DNA of 64,000 nucleotides from Odontesthes bonariensis (GCF_027942865.1 NC_134507.1:35951711-36015710); one strand, 5' to 3'. Shown: positions 43,240 to 54,620, counted from the stretch's first letter. Notes: generated by a model from the sequence alone, not told the origin. Numbers and translations: made by a program.

Positions 43240-44334
43240 AGGGCGGACTGGCCATCGGGAGTACCGGGACTTTTCCCGGTGGGCCGGTGCGGCCGGCAAA
43301 AAAAAAAGAAATAGAGTTTTAATGTAGTTGGGCTGGCCTTTGATGTGATAACCAATGTTAACAGTTCCTCTAGTGTCTGGCTAATCAACATTGGAGGGCC
43401 CAGGGTATAGGCCCCTCCTCCTCTTCATCTGTCAATTCATCAATCAATCAGCAGTGCAAAAATGGAGAAGAAACGTAAAGGAGGAGCACAAAAATTGAGA
43501 GAAAAGAAAAGGCACGCACTACAAGCAGATGTGGCCAAGTGTCAGAAAATGACGTGACAGGGAGGAGGATGCTAGTCAGCTGTAATGTGATGACGGGCGC
43601 TGAATGGCTGCCCACCGCTCCAGGTTGGCATCTGTCTCTGAGTGTGTGACCCTGTGCATGTGCATGTGTGTGTCAACAGGTGCCAACCTGGATGGGTTAA
43701 AAGCGGAGGACAAATTTCGTGTGCATGCATGTATGCATGACCAATAAATCGGATCTTAATCTTAATCTTAATTATTTTCTAGCTTGCTAACTTTTAGCAC
43801 AACACATTTAGGATAGTTTGGCTGTAAAAACGTCATTATCGTGTGTGGACTAGGCCCAGGCGTGAAACATAGATATCAAACAACACGATGTAGGAGAATG
43901 TTCAATACATTTAAAGGCATGGTTGGTAATCCTGGAGAGCTAGCAAGATTTGAAAGTAGCACCTCCGCTAAGCGGGATGGATCAGTGCTCCATGGAAAGC
44001 CACGCCCCCACAAACATGAACGCGCATCTGACGGTGGGACTCATGTCTCATTTACCTGTACATATTTCATGAAAATAACAAATCCCCCCCAAAGCAAAAA
44101 AAAGAATTACCTGCCCAACAGGTTTTATGTGCTCGGCCAGAGGAGTTTGGATTGGTCAGCTTTTTGTCAGTCCTGCAGCTGTCTTCACACTATTAAGCAA
44201 CTATTGCAGACTATTCTAAGTAACTATGAAAACTATTATATATTAATTCTAATCAAGGCCTCAGATGAAATTATGTGTCATTATCTCTTCAATAATGTTT
44301 ACATGCATATTTTTTTGTCTCCTACAATCAACAT
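43240..44334. mobile_element. Composite insertion absent from the 60-kb copy
   Basis: The 60-kb copy runs straight from TTTATTGTATG to ACGGTGCTCAC, so about 1.1 kb here is a later gain. It holds a GC-rich palindromic start (GGACTTTTCCCGGTGGGCC, about 43266-43285), a LINE/SINE-like tail ending in ATCTTA repeats (43753-43772), and a piggyBac-like MITE part (43909-44240). Confidence 0.8.
43909..44240 (-). mobile_element. piggyBac-like MITE, partial
   Basis: Begins TTAAAGGCATGGTTGGTAAT and continues as the reverse complement of the element at 50942-51381 (shared GGTAGCAAGATT-like, CACGCCCCCAC and GATTGGTCAGC segments). The other end is not preserved. Confidence 0.65.
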
Positions 44335-44787
44335 ACGGTGCTCACAGCTGCTTTCTTCACGCCTCACCTGGAAGTATCTTTGAAGCTGTTTTGTATGTTG
44401 TCTACACTGACTGTGAAGAAAAAGTAACACAACAGCCACATTTTCAGCTTGTTCTCAGTGTTTACAGCACAATCATTCAGCTGTTTTTATGCATCAACAT
44501 AATACAGTAATAACAGTGTAGTCATGCTTGTTTCTATTTAGAGCTGCTTACAAGCAGAATGGGATTATTTCTACGTGTCAGCATACAGTGTATAACATGG
44601 ATTCTAGTAAAAATCTGACTTTGAAAGGCAGAATCAACATGTAAATGATAAAGTGTCTTCCTGTGGATGTTCTCAGATATGTACAGTATGAACACTGTGA
44701 TCCTGTCCCACATGTCCCAGTATGTCTGACTGTGTTCCAAGTGAGGGTCAGACTGGAGAAAGTGTCATGAAGCTGCCACCCTTAAAG

Positions 44788-45355
44788 AATCAATAAAAGC
44801 TCTGAATACCAAAGCATCTCAGTGCCATTCCAGTGTCATCTCTCTAAGTAATGATGGAAGAAGCAGAAGCAGAAGCTGCTCCTCCTGAGCTCTACTTTCC
44901 ATATTGTCCACACTGACTGTGAATCAGAAGCAGCACAACAGCCACATCTGCAGCTTGTTGCTGATGTGAAAACCGTTTGCTGTGACTTTCAAATATGCTT
45001 CAAAAACTGGACGTGTTTCTTCAGATAAACTCCTGACCAACTGTGAAAAAGCAGTGAAAATGTCTGGCCTGTATAAACTTTGTGATGTCACTACAGTGAT
45101 GACATCACAACTTTGTGAAGGCTTCTGTTCTGTCTCTTCTGGTCTGTGGTTCCAACCACAGATTCTGGATGGAACTGAAGTCCGGATTCCAGAATGTTGA
45201 TTTGTGTTCTCTGTTAATCTCTGGACGACTTCAGCTGATTACTTCCTGTCACTGTCCCGTTGGAAGGTCCACTTCTGCCAGTTTTTCAGCAGCCAGTATC
45301 ATGTTTTCCACCAGCAGTGTTTTCCAAGACAGAATAATGTCAGTTTGTTTCAAAT
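44788..45355. other. No gene recognised
   Basis: Contains a palindrome-like TGATGTCACTACAGTGATGACATCA (about 45082-45108). No credible exon. Confidence 0.35.
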
Positions 45356-45535
45356 GTTGCCAAAATAAACTATTACAATTACAACAAATGTCATCTCAGG
45401 GCACTTCAGAAATAAAGTCCAATTCAGGCCAATTGGAGTTCAGTTCATTGTAATTATAATCCAATTAATTCAATTCAGAATGAATCCAATTCATTCATAC
45501 AGAGCAATTGAAAAAGTATTTCCTAGCTAAGGAAA
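45356..45535 (-). mobile_element. LINE 3' UTR fragment
   Basis: The complement of this stretch matches the 3' tail of the LINE at 48095-48995 (CTTAGCTAGGAAAT, CCAATTGG...TTGAATTGGAC, GTGCCTTGAGATGACATT). Only the tail is present, as expected of a strongly 5'-truncated insertion. Confidence 0.8.
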
Positions 45536-45544
45536 CCAACAGAT

Positions 45545-46590
45545 GGCAAAGAACTGGCACTATTTCTAATTAGATATGACTTTTTAATAGTTCTAAGATC
45601 ATATCTTTCTGGTTTTATTTGCATTTTACAAAGAGTCCCGAGTAATTATGAAAGTGGGGTTTTAATTAGAAGAAAAAGCCTCAAAATAAAGTGATTTTTA
45701 GGAGTGCAGGGATTCATTTCCATCTAATGAACAGGTCAGTTTTATTAAACAGTGGGCCGTGTGAGCAGCAATCAGGGGAGTAAGGAGTTCACAGATCATA
45801 GACAGAGGCAACCGTCCAACTATTCAAAGCTTTTAAAATGAGTAATAAAATCTGACAGGTAACCAGGGAAGGAAGGACAAGAGGCAGGGAGGTGGTCAAC
45901 CACTGTGTGGCCTGGTGTGGGAATAATCACCTCAGCTGCTGATTTTAGGAGGAGCACGAATAAGCCAAACAGCGTCTCCATCCCAGGAGAAGAGGTGGCT
46001 GAGGAATTCCTGGGAGGTTACCTGTTGCATACCTTTTCTAAGTCTGTGGTGCAGAGTGCCATCTTTCTTCAGCACCATCTGCTGTGGCAGCAGCATCAGA
46101 GCCAGCGACTCAAAGAAACTCAGCAAACTGCTAAAGAAGGCTGGCTCTGACCTGGGGACTGCTTCGGAGCTGTGTTTGATGAGCACTGACTTCACCGACT
46201 GCTCCATTCAACATCCACCTGGAAACGCTCGGTAGCCTCCCTGTACCTGCCTCAGTCTCCAGCTCCTGTCTCCGTCTGCTTCAAGAGGAATGAACTCTTA
46301 AATCTGACTTTCCTTGTTTACTGAACTGTGGAAAGAAATCAGTTAATAAATCATCTTCAAACTCGTTGGCTTTTGGGCCCTGGAGTCTGGCATCATGACA
46401 CTAAACTGAACCCACTGTAACATTAAAGCAGAACTCTGTCACCTTAAGGAGAAAGTTGTCTTTGCTTGAAAGTTTGTGCAAATACAGCTTGTAGGTTCTT
46501 ACTGCTCCCTTTCCTCTGTGCTTCAGCTCTGATTCCCTGGACTCTCTCTGCTGAAATGGACTTTGGCGAACCCCCAGCTGCTGAGCAAAA
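45545..46590. other. No gene recognised; one unexplained frame
   Basis: On minus, 45932-46207 is open for 91 codons from an ATG. It contains two donor-like sites (AAAAG then GTATGC, and CAACAG then GTAACC), but I do not recognise the peptide and no partner exon was found. AATAAA on plus at about 46345. Confidence 0.3.
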
Positions 46591-46598
46591 ATGGCACC

Positions 46599-46667
46599 CT
46601 CCCCGTCAGGGAATCGAACCCTGTTCCTCCACTTGACAGGCGGATTCTAACCTTTGACCAGTGAAGA
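46599..46667 (-). pseudogene. tRNA-Asp (GTC) pseudogene
   Basis: The 3' half fits tRNA-Asp well: anticodon arm CCGCCTGTCAAGTGG, T-arm CAGGGTTCGATTCCCTG, end ACGGGGAGG. The 5' half (TCTTCACTGGTCAAAGG) no longer pairs with the acceptor strand and the D-arm is eroded. Confidence 0.7.
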
Positions 46668-46803
46668 TACAGAATGTGTTGCTTGACTGTTGTGCCCATG
46701 CTGAGAATACAAGCTGTAAGAGTATCACTGAAAAATCACGTTGCTATAAACCCTTTCATTGTCAGCATTTGCGTGACTGAGAGCATAAATTGACTGTGGA
46801 AGG

Positions 46804-46875
46804 GGTTCAATGGTGTAAAGGTCAGCACTCTGGACTCTGAAGCCAGAGATCCGAGTTCAAATCTCGGTGGAACCT
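46804..46875 (+). tRNA. tRNA-Gln (CTG) gene or recent pseudogene
   Basis: A 72-nt sequence with anticodon loop ACTCTGAAG (CTG), paired T-arm CCGAG/CTCGG and both promoter boxes. The acceptor stem is GGTTCAA/TGGAACC, with one mismatch, and the anticodon stem also has a change (CTGGA/GCCAG). No T-run terminator follows. Function is doubtful. Confidence 0.65.
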
Positions 46876-46879
46876 TCAG

Positions 46880-47084
46880 GTGTGTGCTGTCATGGTTGAG
46901 TTCTGGAAAGAAGATGAGTTGAGTAGGCTAGTCAGTTGTCAAGTGACACCAGAGTGCCCGATTGATCAATTCCAGCTGAGAGGATCTGTAGTATGTGCAG
47001 GGCCGCTGACAGGTTTGGCTGGGCCCTGTACAAAATTCTCTGAAAACTTACCTCATTGTTTGCCTTCCGGAACACTAGTCGTAT
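46880..47084. other. No gene recognised
   Basis: Short spacer between the tRNA-Gln-like gene and the L2-like element. It includes AGGGCCGCTGACAGG, a motif I associate with dispersed fish repeats. Confidence 0.3.
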
Positions 47085-48050
47085 TTAGCTCTTGTCATCT
47101 CCCGCCTGGACTACTGCAACTCCCTCCTTGCTGGCGCCCCGGCTTCTGCCATCAGACCTCTGGAGCTGGTTCAGAAAGCTGCTGCTCGTCTGGTGTTCAA
47201 CCTCCCAAAGTTCTCCCACACCACTCCCCTTCTCCGCTCTCTACACTGGCTCCCTGTAGCTGCTCGCATCCAGTTTAAGACTCTGGTGCTGGCCTACAGG
47301 GCAGTGGAAGGAACAGCTCCTTCATACCTCCAGGCTATGGTCGAGCCCTACACCCCCGCCCGACCACTTCGCTCTGCGGCCACCAGGCGCCTGGCTGCCC
47401 CGTCACTCAGGGGTCCCTGCGCACGATCGACACGGTCACGGCTTTTCTCTGTTCTGGCACCCCGATGGTGGAACGATCTCCTGACTGATATCAGGACAGC
47501 TGAGTCACTGCCCATCTTTCGCTGCAGGCTGAAAACCCACCTCTTCAGGAAAAACTACCCTGATCCGCCCTCTTAGGACAGCATCTGCGCCGTCCTAGTT
47601 CCTTACGCACTTATTGTTTCCTCCACCACTGGCACCCTCTATATTTTCATTACCCCCTACCCGAACCAGGGTTTGAATCCCATTCCTGCTTTTCTTACCT
47701 CTTTTATTTCTTCCCCTACCCGAACCAGGGTTTGCATCCCATTCCTGCTTTTCTTACCTCTTTTATTTCTCCCCCTACCCGAACCAGGGTTTGCATCCCC
47801 ACCCCGCTGTGACTGGTGTGCAGTTGGTGAGAGGCTGAGGTACCTAACTTACTGCACTTACTCTAGCACTAGTTTTGCTCTCAGCTGTTTGGTTTTGGAA
47901 GGAAATGCACTTGTGATTTCTTGTGACCTGAAGTTCTTTTGCCTACCGATGTTGAACGCACTTATTGTAAGTCGCTTTGGTTAAAAGCGTCTGCAAAATG
48001 ACCGTAATGTAATGTAATGTAATGTAATGTAAATGTAATGTAATGTAGTG
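47085..48050 (+). mobile_element. L2-like LINE 3' end
   Basis: The plus frame to the stop at 47576 encodes the C-terminal part of an L2-type reverse transcriptase: SRLDYCNSLLAG, ARLVFNLPKFSHTTPLLRSL, WLPVAARIQFK and LFRKNYPDPPS. The 3' UTR follows and ends with AAGTCGCTTTGGTTAAAAGC and a TGTAA/AATGT repeat (48003-48047), the tail type of fish L2 elements. 5'-truncated: catalytic motifs are absent. Confidence 0.85.
47650..47803. repeat. 64-bp tandem repeat in the L2 3' UTR
   Basis: A unit beginning CCCCTACCCGAACCAGGGTT and containing CATTCCTGCTTTTCTTACC is present about 2.3 times with minor changes. Confidence 0.9.
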
Positions 48051-48094
48051 CAGTTTACACAGCTTGTGCTTAATTTAGTGTGCGTGTGTTGTTC

Positions 48095-48995
48095 TGATCA
48101 ATTTACCAACATCTGGCTCCCTGTTAAATTCAGAATAGAATTTAAGATTCTTCTCCTTACATATAAAGCTCTTCATGACCGAGCTCCATCATATCTTAAA
48201 GATCTCATTGTAAGATATTTTCCTAACAGAGCACTTCGTTCCCAAACTGCAGGTTTACTTGAGGTTCCCAGAGTTTCTAAAAGTAGAATGGGAGGCAGAG
48301 CCTTCAGTTATCAGGCCCCTCTATTGTGGAATAAGCTGCCAGTAAATGTCCGGGAAGCAGACACCCTTTCCACTTTTAAGACCAGGCTTAAAACTTTCCT
48401 TTTTTATAAAGCTTATAGTTAGGGATGGCTCAGGTGATCCTGAAACATCCCATAGTTAAGCTGCTATAGGCCAAGACTGCTGGGGGGCCTCATCTGTCAC
48501 ACCTTTCCTCACTTTAATCTCTTTATGTATATGTATATTGTGATATTAAACTCGTGTTTCCCTGTTCCAACAGATATCCTTTGAATGGTGTTACAGTGCC
48601 GCCGCAGCCGCGGCCCCCTCCCCCCCTCCCCCCTTTCTGTCTTCTCAAACCCCAGCTGGTCGAGGCGGATGGCCACCCTTCCTGGTTCTGGTTCTGCCAG
48701 AGGTTTCTTCCTGTTAAAAGGGAGTCGTTTCTCTCCACAGTCGCCTCAGGCACGCTCAGGCCGGGAGATTGGACCGAAAAACAAAAAGTTTTCAGTGCAA
48801 TCTGTTGGTTTCCTTAGCTAGGAAATTGTTTTTGAATTGGCTCTATATGAACGAATTGGATTATTTTATGAATTATGATTATTATTAATTAATTGAATTC
48901 CAATTGGCTTGAATTGGACTTACTATCTAAGTGCCTTGAGATGACATTTGTTGTATTTGGCGCTATATAAATAAAAATGAATTGAATTTAATTGA
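48095..48995 (+). mobile_element. Second LINE 3' end (different family)
   Basis: The plus frame ending at 48422 reads WLPVKFRIEFKILLLTYKAL, RALRSQTAGLLEVP, GGRAFSYQAPLLWNKLP and FKTRLKTFLFYKA, the C-terminal end of another fish LINE. Its 3' UTR ends with GTGCCTTGAGATGACATT and GAATTGAATT repeats (48970-48995). A C/G-rich tract lies at 48599-48641. The CR1/L2/Rex1-type clade is not resolved. Confidence 0.8.
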
Positions 48996-48999
48996 ATTG

Positions 49000-50155
49000 T
49001 ATTACAGACTGCAGTGTCACCTCAGAAGCCTCTGATATCCTGCTGGTTATACTACAACAGGTGTGTGCAGCAGGAACAGGAAAGGGATGGATGAGATCTT
49101 TATGATATGATGGAGGTTGGAGCTTCAACAAGAAGATGAGAAAAGTCTATATATTTCCACATTTATTTTCTTCACAGAGTTTCTGCATCATGGAACTGAC
49201 ATCATGCAGTTTATCTTTACACCACAAGAGGGCAAAAAAGTCCCCTTCCTTCACAGTTCCAGCAGATATTAGTTTCATTAGAGCTGAACTGAACAAAGAA
49301 AAGTGATCATTCATTTCTTTCGATCTAAAATAGAGGCAGCTGAGAACAGAGGGACAACAAGACGCGCCAAGATACAACTCATGCATGTTATGGAAACAAG
49401 AAAATGCTAAGAATGCTCAGTGAGAGCAGCCAGACGACATTTTTTTCACAGAGAAGAGATGAAGGTGTGGCCGCACACACGGATGAAGGATAAGAAGCTG
49501 CTTAACTTAAATCCTCCTGATGAAGATGAAGCTGGAACTGAAGTCTCTCTTTACTCATTAGAAAGATGCAGAATGAAGAAGCTGAAAGAAAAAAATGTTA
49601 GATGAGATCTTGATAGATTTTCTTGATTAAAGGGACATGTTTTTAATTTTTGTTTCTGATCAAACCTTTACTCTGAATGTTTTATACTTTGGAGGGGTTG
49701 ATAGATTTCTTCATGAGCTGGTTGAAAACAGCCGTTTCAAACAGGAATCTCAGCTTGTAAACTCAGACATGCAAAGATGGCCGATGCTCATCACATTCAC
49801 AGCTCAGACGCTCCTGCTTTCATGTGTGAGAGCAGGAAAAGAAAGTCTGAAGTGTCAGATTACTGAAGATGTCAAAGTCCAGAATAAGCTCTGTGACTGA
49901 CATGAACGTTCGGAGTCAGGAACCATCAGCCATTCATCCAGAACCGCTTCCACCACACCGCCTCCTGGATTCAGGAGCCAGTAGAAATGTGTCCCCTTCT
50001 GACATCATAGATGGTAACCAATGGGAGACCAGCTGAGAGTTTGGAATAAACCCCGCCCCTTCACTGTCTGCTTCTGCTCTTTCATGGCAGCTGCTCAGAT
50101 ACTTCCATTTTATTCATTTCATTCAGTTTGGAACCTTCCTGAATAAGAAAGACTG
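49000..50155. other. No gene recognised
   Basis: Frames of 60-87 codons without domain features or paired splice sites. Confidence 0.4.
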
Positions 50156-50555
50156 TTGGACCCTTAGCAAAAAGTAGTACTTGAAGTTCATTTTATTAAG
50201 CATGCTTGAGTATAAGTATAGCAAGTATACTACGTACCATGTACTTGTAGTGTACTAGAAAGTATACTAATTTAATACTTCTTCAGACTAAATTGGAACA
50301 TTTTTCAGTTTATAAAAGTATACTATGCATAATAAGGTCATTTTAAGTTTAAAAAAGTACACTCATCTATATACTACTGATGTACTAGGTACTGTATATA
50401 CTTCCAGTCCACATTTTAGTATTTTCAAGTATACTTTAAGTATACATTTATGAACTTAGAATTTCTAAAACTAAAAAAATAATAATACTAAAAATAATAC
50501 TTGTTGTATAACTTAAGTGTACTTGTAAGTTTGCTTAGCATATTAGTTGTAGCAT

Positions 50556-50755
50556 ACTGGTTATGTTCATGTATTTGTCAGACGCTTTTATCCAAAGTGA
50601 CTTACACTGGTAGGCGGGTACGGTGAGGGGGTCTCGCCTAAGGACCCCTACTGCAGATAGTGCCTTTCATGGAGGGGATTTAAACCCAGGTCACCCACAT
50701 TAGATGTGGCAGTCACTATCCATTAGAATATTTATATACCTGGAATATACTTCTT
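50556..50755 (-). mobile_element. L2-like tail / tRNA-like repeat fragment
   Basis: The complement contains AAGTCACTTTGGATAAAAGC and GTCTGACAAATACATG, near-identical to fish L2 3' ends (compare 47970-48000 on plus). An adjoining part (GGGATTTAAACCCAGGTCACC) resembles a tRNA-like T-arm. Confidence 0.55.
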
Positions 50756-50941
50756 AAAGTTAACTCACACTGTCTGTATACTAGACTGTAATGTATTTAC
50801 AAAATCACAAGACAGAATTTTGAGAACAAGTTTGATATATTTATGTAACATTTTAAAAGATACCATACAGTGTATTTACAAATACCTGCTTAAATCATTA
50901 AAGATGTGCATTTAAAAAACAAAGAGCCTCTATGAAATTAA

Positions 50942-51381
50942 AGCTATGGTTGGTAATCCTGTTCAGAAACACATTTTGTAATACTGGGTGAAATGGTCCG
51001 TCTATCCTGAGAGAAATCTATACAAGATGTATTTAGAAAAAGGGACGAAAATAATCAGACCTCTGTGGCAGCTGCAGGACTGAGAAAAAGCTGACCAATC
51101 CCCGCTGATCTCGGATTGGGCGCTACAAAAAACCAATCAGATGCCTCTGCGCTTTCTGCCTACGCCCCCCTCTTTCGGCTCCCTCCTCCGCGCGAGTGGG
51201 ACATGTCGGCAGAGTCCCAGCGTCAGATGCGCGTTCAAGTTTGTGGGGGCGTGGCTTTGGATGAAGCACTGACGGAATGGGGAGGGGGGGGGGGGGGGGG
51301 GGGGGGTGGGGGGGTGGGTGGAGCTTAGAGGAGGGGCCACTTTCGAATCTTGCTACCTCTCTAGGATTACCTACCATAGCT
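50942..51381. mobile_element. piggyBac-like MITE flanked by TTAA
   Basis: The inverted ends AGCTATGGTTGGTAATCCT and (complement) AGCTATGGTAGGTAATCCT are flanked on both sides by TTAA (50938-50941 and 51382-51385), the piggyBac-type target site. 440 bp, non-coding, with a G-rich tract of about 37 bp at 51282-51318. A partial relative is at 43909-44240. Confidence 0.85.
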
Positions 51382-51724
51382 TTAAGTCCTTCTTCGCTGA
51401 GTCAATGACTTGACCTTATTCTGTACTTGGATCAAGATAAACAGTAACAAAGTATTAGTACTTTGTGGTAGAAATAAGTCAAAAGTATACTGAAGTACAT
51501 GTATAAGCTTTAGTACTAAAGTCTTAAGTCTTAGTATAAATGTTTTTAGTCTTGGACTTTTCTTTATACTTTTCAGTATAAGCCAAGTATACTTCACTAT
51601 ACTATTCTTAAGTATATAGAATATAGTATATAAAAAGTAAACTTCAAGTATACTGCCTCAGTTTTGGTATAAAATAAGTATATTCATAGTACACTTGAAT
51701 AAAGTACTTTTTGCTGAGGGGAGC

Positions 51725-53275
51725 AGAGTGTGAGGTGGGTGGATGCAGCGTGACAGAAGGCAGAGGGAAGGGCGGGTTCAGACCAGAACCTACAGTGGTT
51801 CTGACAAGGTGAGGATGAGTATTATCCATAAGCACTGATCAGCTGACTTCCTTTACTTAAAGCCAAGCAGCTCCCTCATGATGGGTCACATGACGTGTCA
51901 ACAGGAATGAGACGAAGCTGAGCTGTGAGCCTCTGCTGGTAGATGAGGTGGTGACAGAAATCTGACAACATTCCAGCTGACAGCAGCAGTTCACCTGCAA
52001 CAATGTCAGGAAGCCTCAGTGTTCAGGTGGGAGTCGCACAGACTCACACACACACTGATGTGTTTGTTCAAAGCTTCCACCTGGTGAAGTGACCCACAGT
52101 TAAAGTTCTGACAGGACTGCTGCAGAACAGATGTTCACACATCTGTCAGAGTCTCTCTGTCTGTCTGTTTCTGTGTGTGACTTCTGCTGTTTTATCTTTC
52201 CTCCATCAGGAAACTCAGCGTTCCAGAGAACTGAACCTTCAGGTTTTACAGGTAAGCTGGAACAGAGAAGAGTCATCTTAAAGGAGTGTGAGTCCGTCAG
52301 TGTTTCCAGCTCAGCTCGGATGAAGTCCTCCGTCTGTCAGCGCTCTGCAGCTCCAACCACCCAACGCCTCCATCTGTGAGGAAAACCAGGACTCTGCTGT
52401 GAGTCTCTTTCATGTTTCAGCTTCTTTTGTCTGTCAAAGTGTTGCTGCTTCAGCAGGAAACAGCTGATCAGAATGACTGCAGAAACCTTATTGATCCTGC
52501 AGGGAAACAGCTCTGTTGCAACACTCAGTTAAGAAAGGAGGAAACAGGGGAATGGAAATAGATCAGAATGTGAGGAAGGCAGAAAGTGTGCAAACATGAT
52601 GAGACGTGTTTAGATGTTGGCTCGTGGGCTGGATATTTGTTTTTAAATGTGGGAATATGGAGCGTCCCGGCCTTCACAGGAGTGAACGTCAGACTTCAGC
52701 TCAGAGTCACAGACCCATCCCACCTGTTTACTGCCTTTGAGTTTGTTCAGAAGCAGCTGGAGACAAACGGAGGAAGTTTTTAGACCAGCTGACAGTATGC
52801 AGCCAGTTGTTCTGTCTTCATTGGTGTGCCAGCAGCAGCTGTTTGCACATGCTCAGATCTGTTGTTGTGGCTGCTCAGACAGGATGTGGTGTGGAGGAGG
52901 AGGAGGACACTGTTCATAACGCCCAGTTCATTAAACACCTGCTGGCTTTATCAATGATCTCTGTGGACTGCAGTTTCAGTCAATACAGAGAAAGAAATAC
53001 TTTAAGAATAATGTCAGTAAGAGAAATGAATAAACCTCCGAAAAGAAATCCTGAAATAAATACATCACATAAATATAAAGAAAGGATGAAGTTAAAGAAA
53101 TAAAAGATTTATCGATATAAATCTCTGAATGTACATCACTGATTTATTTTGGGTGTCTGATCGACTAATATCATCAATATTTCAAAGCTGTTTCTGTCTC
53201 CATGTTTTAATTCCTAATGAGGATTTCAAAGAAGAAATCAACGTGACTTTAGAAAATATAAAGAAGTCTTTCACT
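51725..53275. other. No gene recognised; one weak exon pair
   Basis: On plus, 52003-52026 (ATG, 8 codons, then GTGGGA) and 52210-52251 (after CCTCCATCAG, 14 codons, then GTAAGC) join in phase 0. I do not recognise the peptide and found no third exon. Confidence 0.25.
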
Positions 53276-53279
53276 GAGG

Positions 53280-53560
53280 ATTGTTAATTCTAATATAAAA
53301 TCATGTTTATTGTACAAGGAATTGCAGGTGCAGGGCTCATTTAAATATGATTTGCGTATTTAAGTAGGGGCGTGGACAGGGAGGAGTCGGGTGCTCCGAC
53401 ATGTGCGCTCAATTCCACGTTGATTGGGATGTACAAACGAAATGTGCTTTGATTGATGCGTGCGCACAGATTCATACATCCGACGTTGGAGGGCATTTGG
53501 GTTTGAGCGTACACCAAGTTTCAGTAGGAAATCCACGCAAGTCTTTGTACATGAGGCCCC
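53280..53560 (-). mobile_element. PIF/Harbinger-like terminus
   Basis: The complement reads GGGGCCTCATGTACAAAGAC then TTGCGTGGATTTCCTACTG, the same terminus as the element at 15383. Its edge (53560) is where the segmental duplicate begins, so it probably truncated the acidic frame there. Confidence 0.6.
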
Positions 53561-53817
53561 AGGTCTCTGCTGCTTCCAACACACCCAACACAGAAAATCT
53601 GCTGCTGTTAGAGGAGCAGTCAGAGGTCTCTGCTGCTGCTGGGACTCCTCACTCAGAGGATGTCCAGCTTGTGCAGAATCATCCCCAGGCCTCTGCAGCT
53701 CAACACGGCAAGAGGAAGTTTACAGATTCAGGAAGCTATCCCACTCCCTCTGTGGGCAGCACTCAGAGGGAGTTTTGTTGTCGGTTCAGAGAGCTGGACT
53801 GGACAGAAACAGTCTAA
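53401..53817 (+). pseudogene. Chimeric frame: transposon end fused to the acidic ORF
   Basis: A 138-codon frame whose first ~53 codons lie in the Harbinger-like terminus and whose remainder (from VSAASNTPN) is the 3' part of the frame found complete at 60546-61001. The ATG thus comes from a mobile element. There is no sign that it is expressed. Confidence 0.45.
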
Positions 53818-53930
53818 ATACAGATCAGGTTTCTACACATACTTCTGCAGCTGTCACTGAGCACTGATGTTGAAGATGATCGTCCTGTTGTGACCAGTTG
53901 TGGGTCAGACTAAATACAGAGCACCTTGAA

Positions 53931-54620
53931 CTAATACATATCATCCCTTTCTTCAGTAAAGCATAAAGTATGTGCTTTTATAAAGTCCTCAACTTTTTGG
54001 AAGCTGCAGATTAGATAAAGTATTGTGGTCAAAAGTCTTAAAACACACCTCATTCCTTTATGTTTTGCCAGGAAAATGGGAAAAAAGATGGAGAAATTTA
54101 TTGTAACACATGCAAGCATGAATGGAAATACAGCAGAGGAGACAATATATTTGTATAATTCCAACAAGACTGAATGTGGACGTTTGGTCTGAGCTCCTTT
54201 ATTCTCCAACACAGCCTGAACCCTCTTCAGTTCTCCAGGCTTCTTGAAGGACATCCCAAAGCTCTTCTTTGGATGTGGGCTGCCTTTTGTTCCATTCTCT
54301 GCCAACATGATCCCACACTGCTTCAGTAATGTTGAGCTCCGGGCTCTGGGGAGGATTCATCCCTCCATCAGACCTGCTGCCACTGATTTTCAGTCCACTT
54401 CTTGTGTCCTTTGGCACACCTCAGCCTTTTCTCCCTGTTTCCCTTCCTTAAGAACGGCTTCTTGACAGCCACCCTTCCATGGAGCCCATTTCTGATGAAG
54501 CTTGGGCCAACAGCAGATGGATCAGCTGAAGGTCCAGGTGCATCTCTCAGCTCCTGTGTCAGGTCTTTGCTGGATTTTTTCCTCTTTCTTAATACCAACA
54601 TGTTAGAGACTGATGACAGG
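53931..54620 (-). pseudogene. Tc1-like transposase pseudogene (copy 1)
   Basis: Pieces in different minus frames match the Tc1 transposase: GLHGRVAVKKPFLRKGNREK and AKGHKKWTENQW (upstream), then PPQSPELNITEAVWDHVGRE, KRQPTSKEELWDVLQEAWRT, and KRVQAVLENKGAQTK. The region between AKGHKKW and QSPELN, which holds two of the three catalytic acidic residues, is deleted. The Tc1 enzyme cuts and pastes its element at TA sites; this one is inactive. Confidence 0.85.

Larger units (their letters stand above)
42549..44787. repeat. Inverted duplicate of 59645-60782
   Basis: Read in reverse complement, this block matches 59645-60782 closely except for an extra ~1.1 kb (43240-44334). The shared part includes, on the minus strand, the beginning of the acidic frame described at 60546-61001. 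A cluster of TGATGTCA/TGACATCA motifs lies at 42870-42955. Confidence 0.92.
50161..51721. mobile_element. DNA element with CCCTTAGCAAAAAGTA ends, containing two others
   Basis: The left end CCCTTAGCAAAAAGTAGTAC is matched by the complement of the right end CCCCTCAGCAAAAAGTAC. The body is rich in AGTATAC-like motifs on both flanks, so it reads as one MITE split by later insertions at about 50556-50755 and 50942-51381. No transposase. Confidence 0.6.

Noticed and set aside
45932-46207. 91-codon minus frame with donor-like sites
   Set aside because: Not recognised, no partner exon. Mentioned only as an open frame in the gap entry.
48554-48821. 87-codon frames around a Pro-rich tract
   Set aside because: They lie in the LINE 3' UTR; the Pro run is a CCCCTCCCC tract.
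49147-49386. 79-codon minus frame with a Cys-rich start
   Set aside because: No splice signals or recognisable motif; length is within chance.
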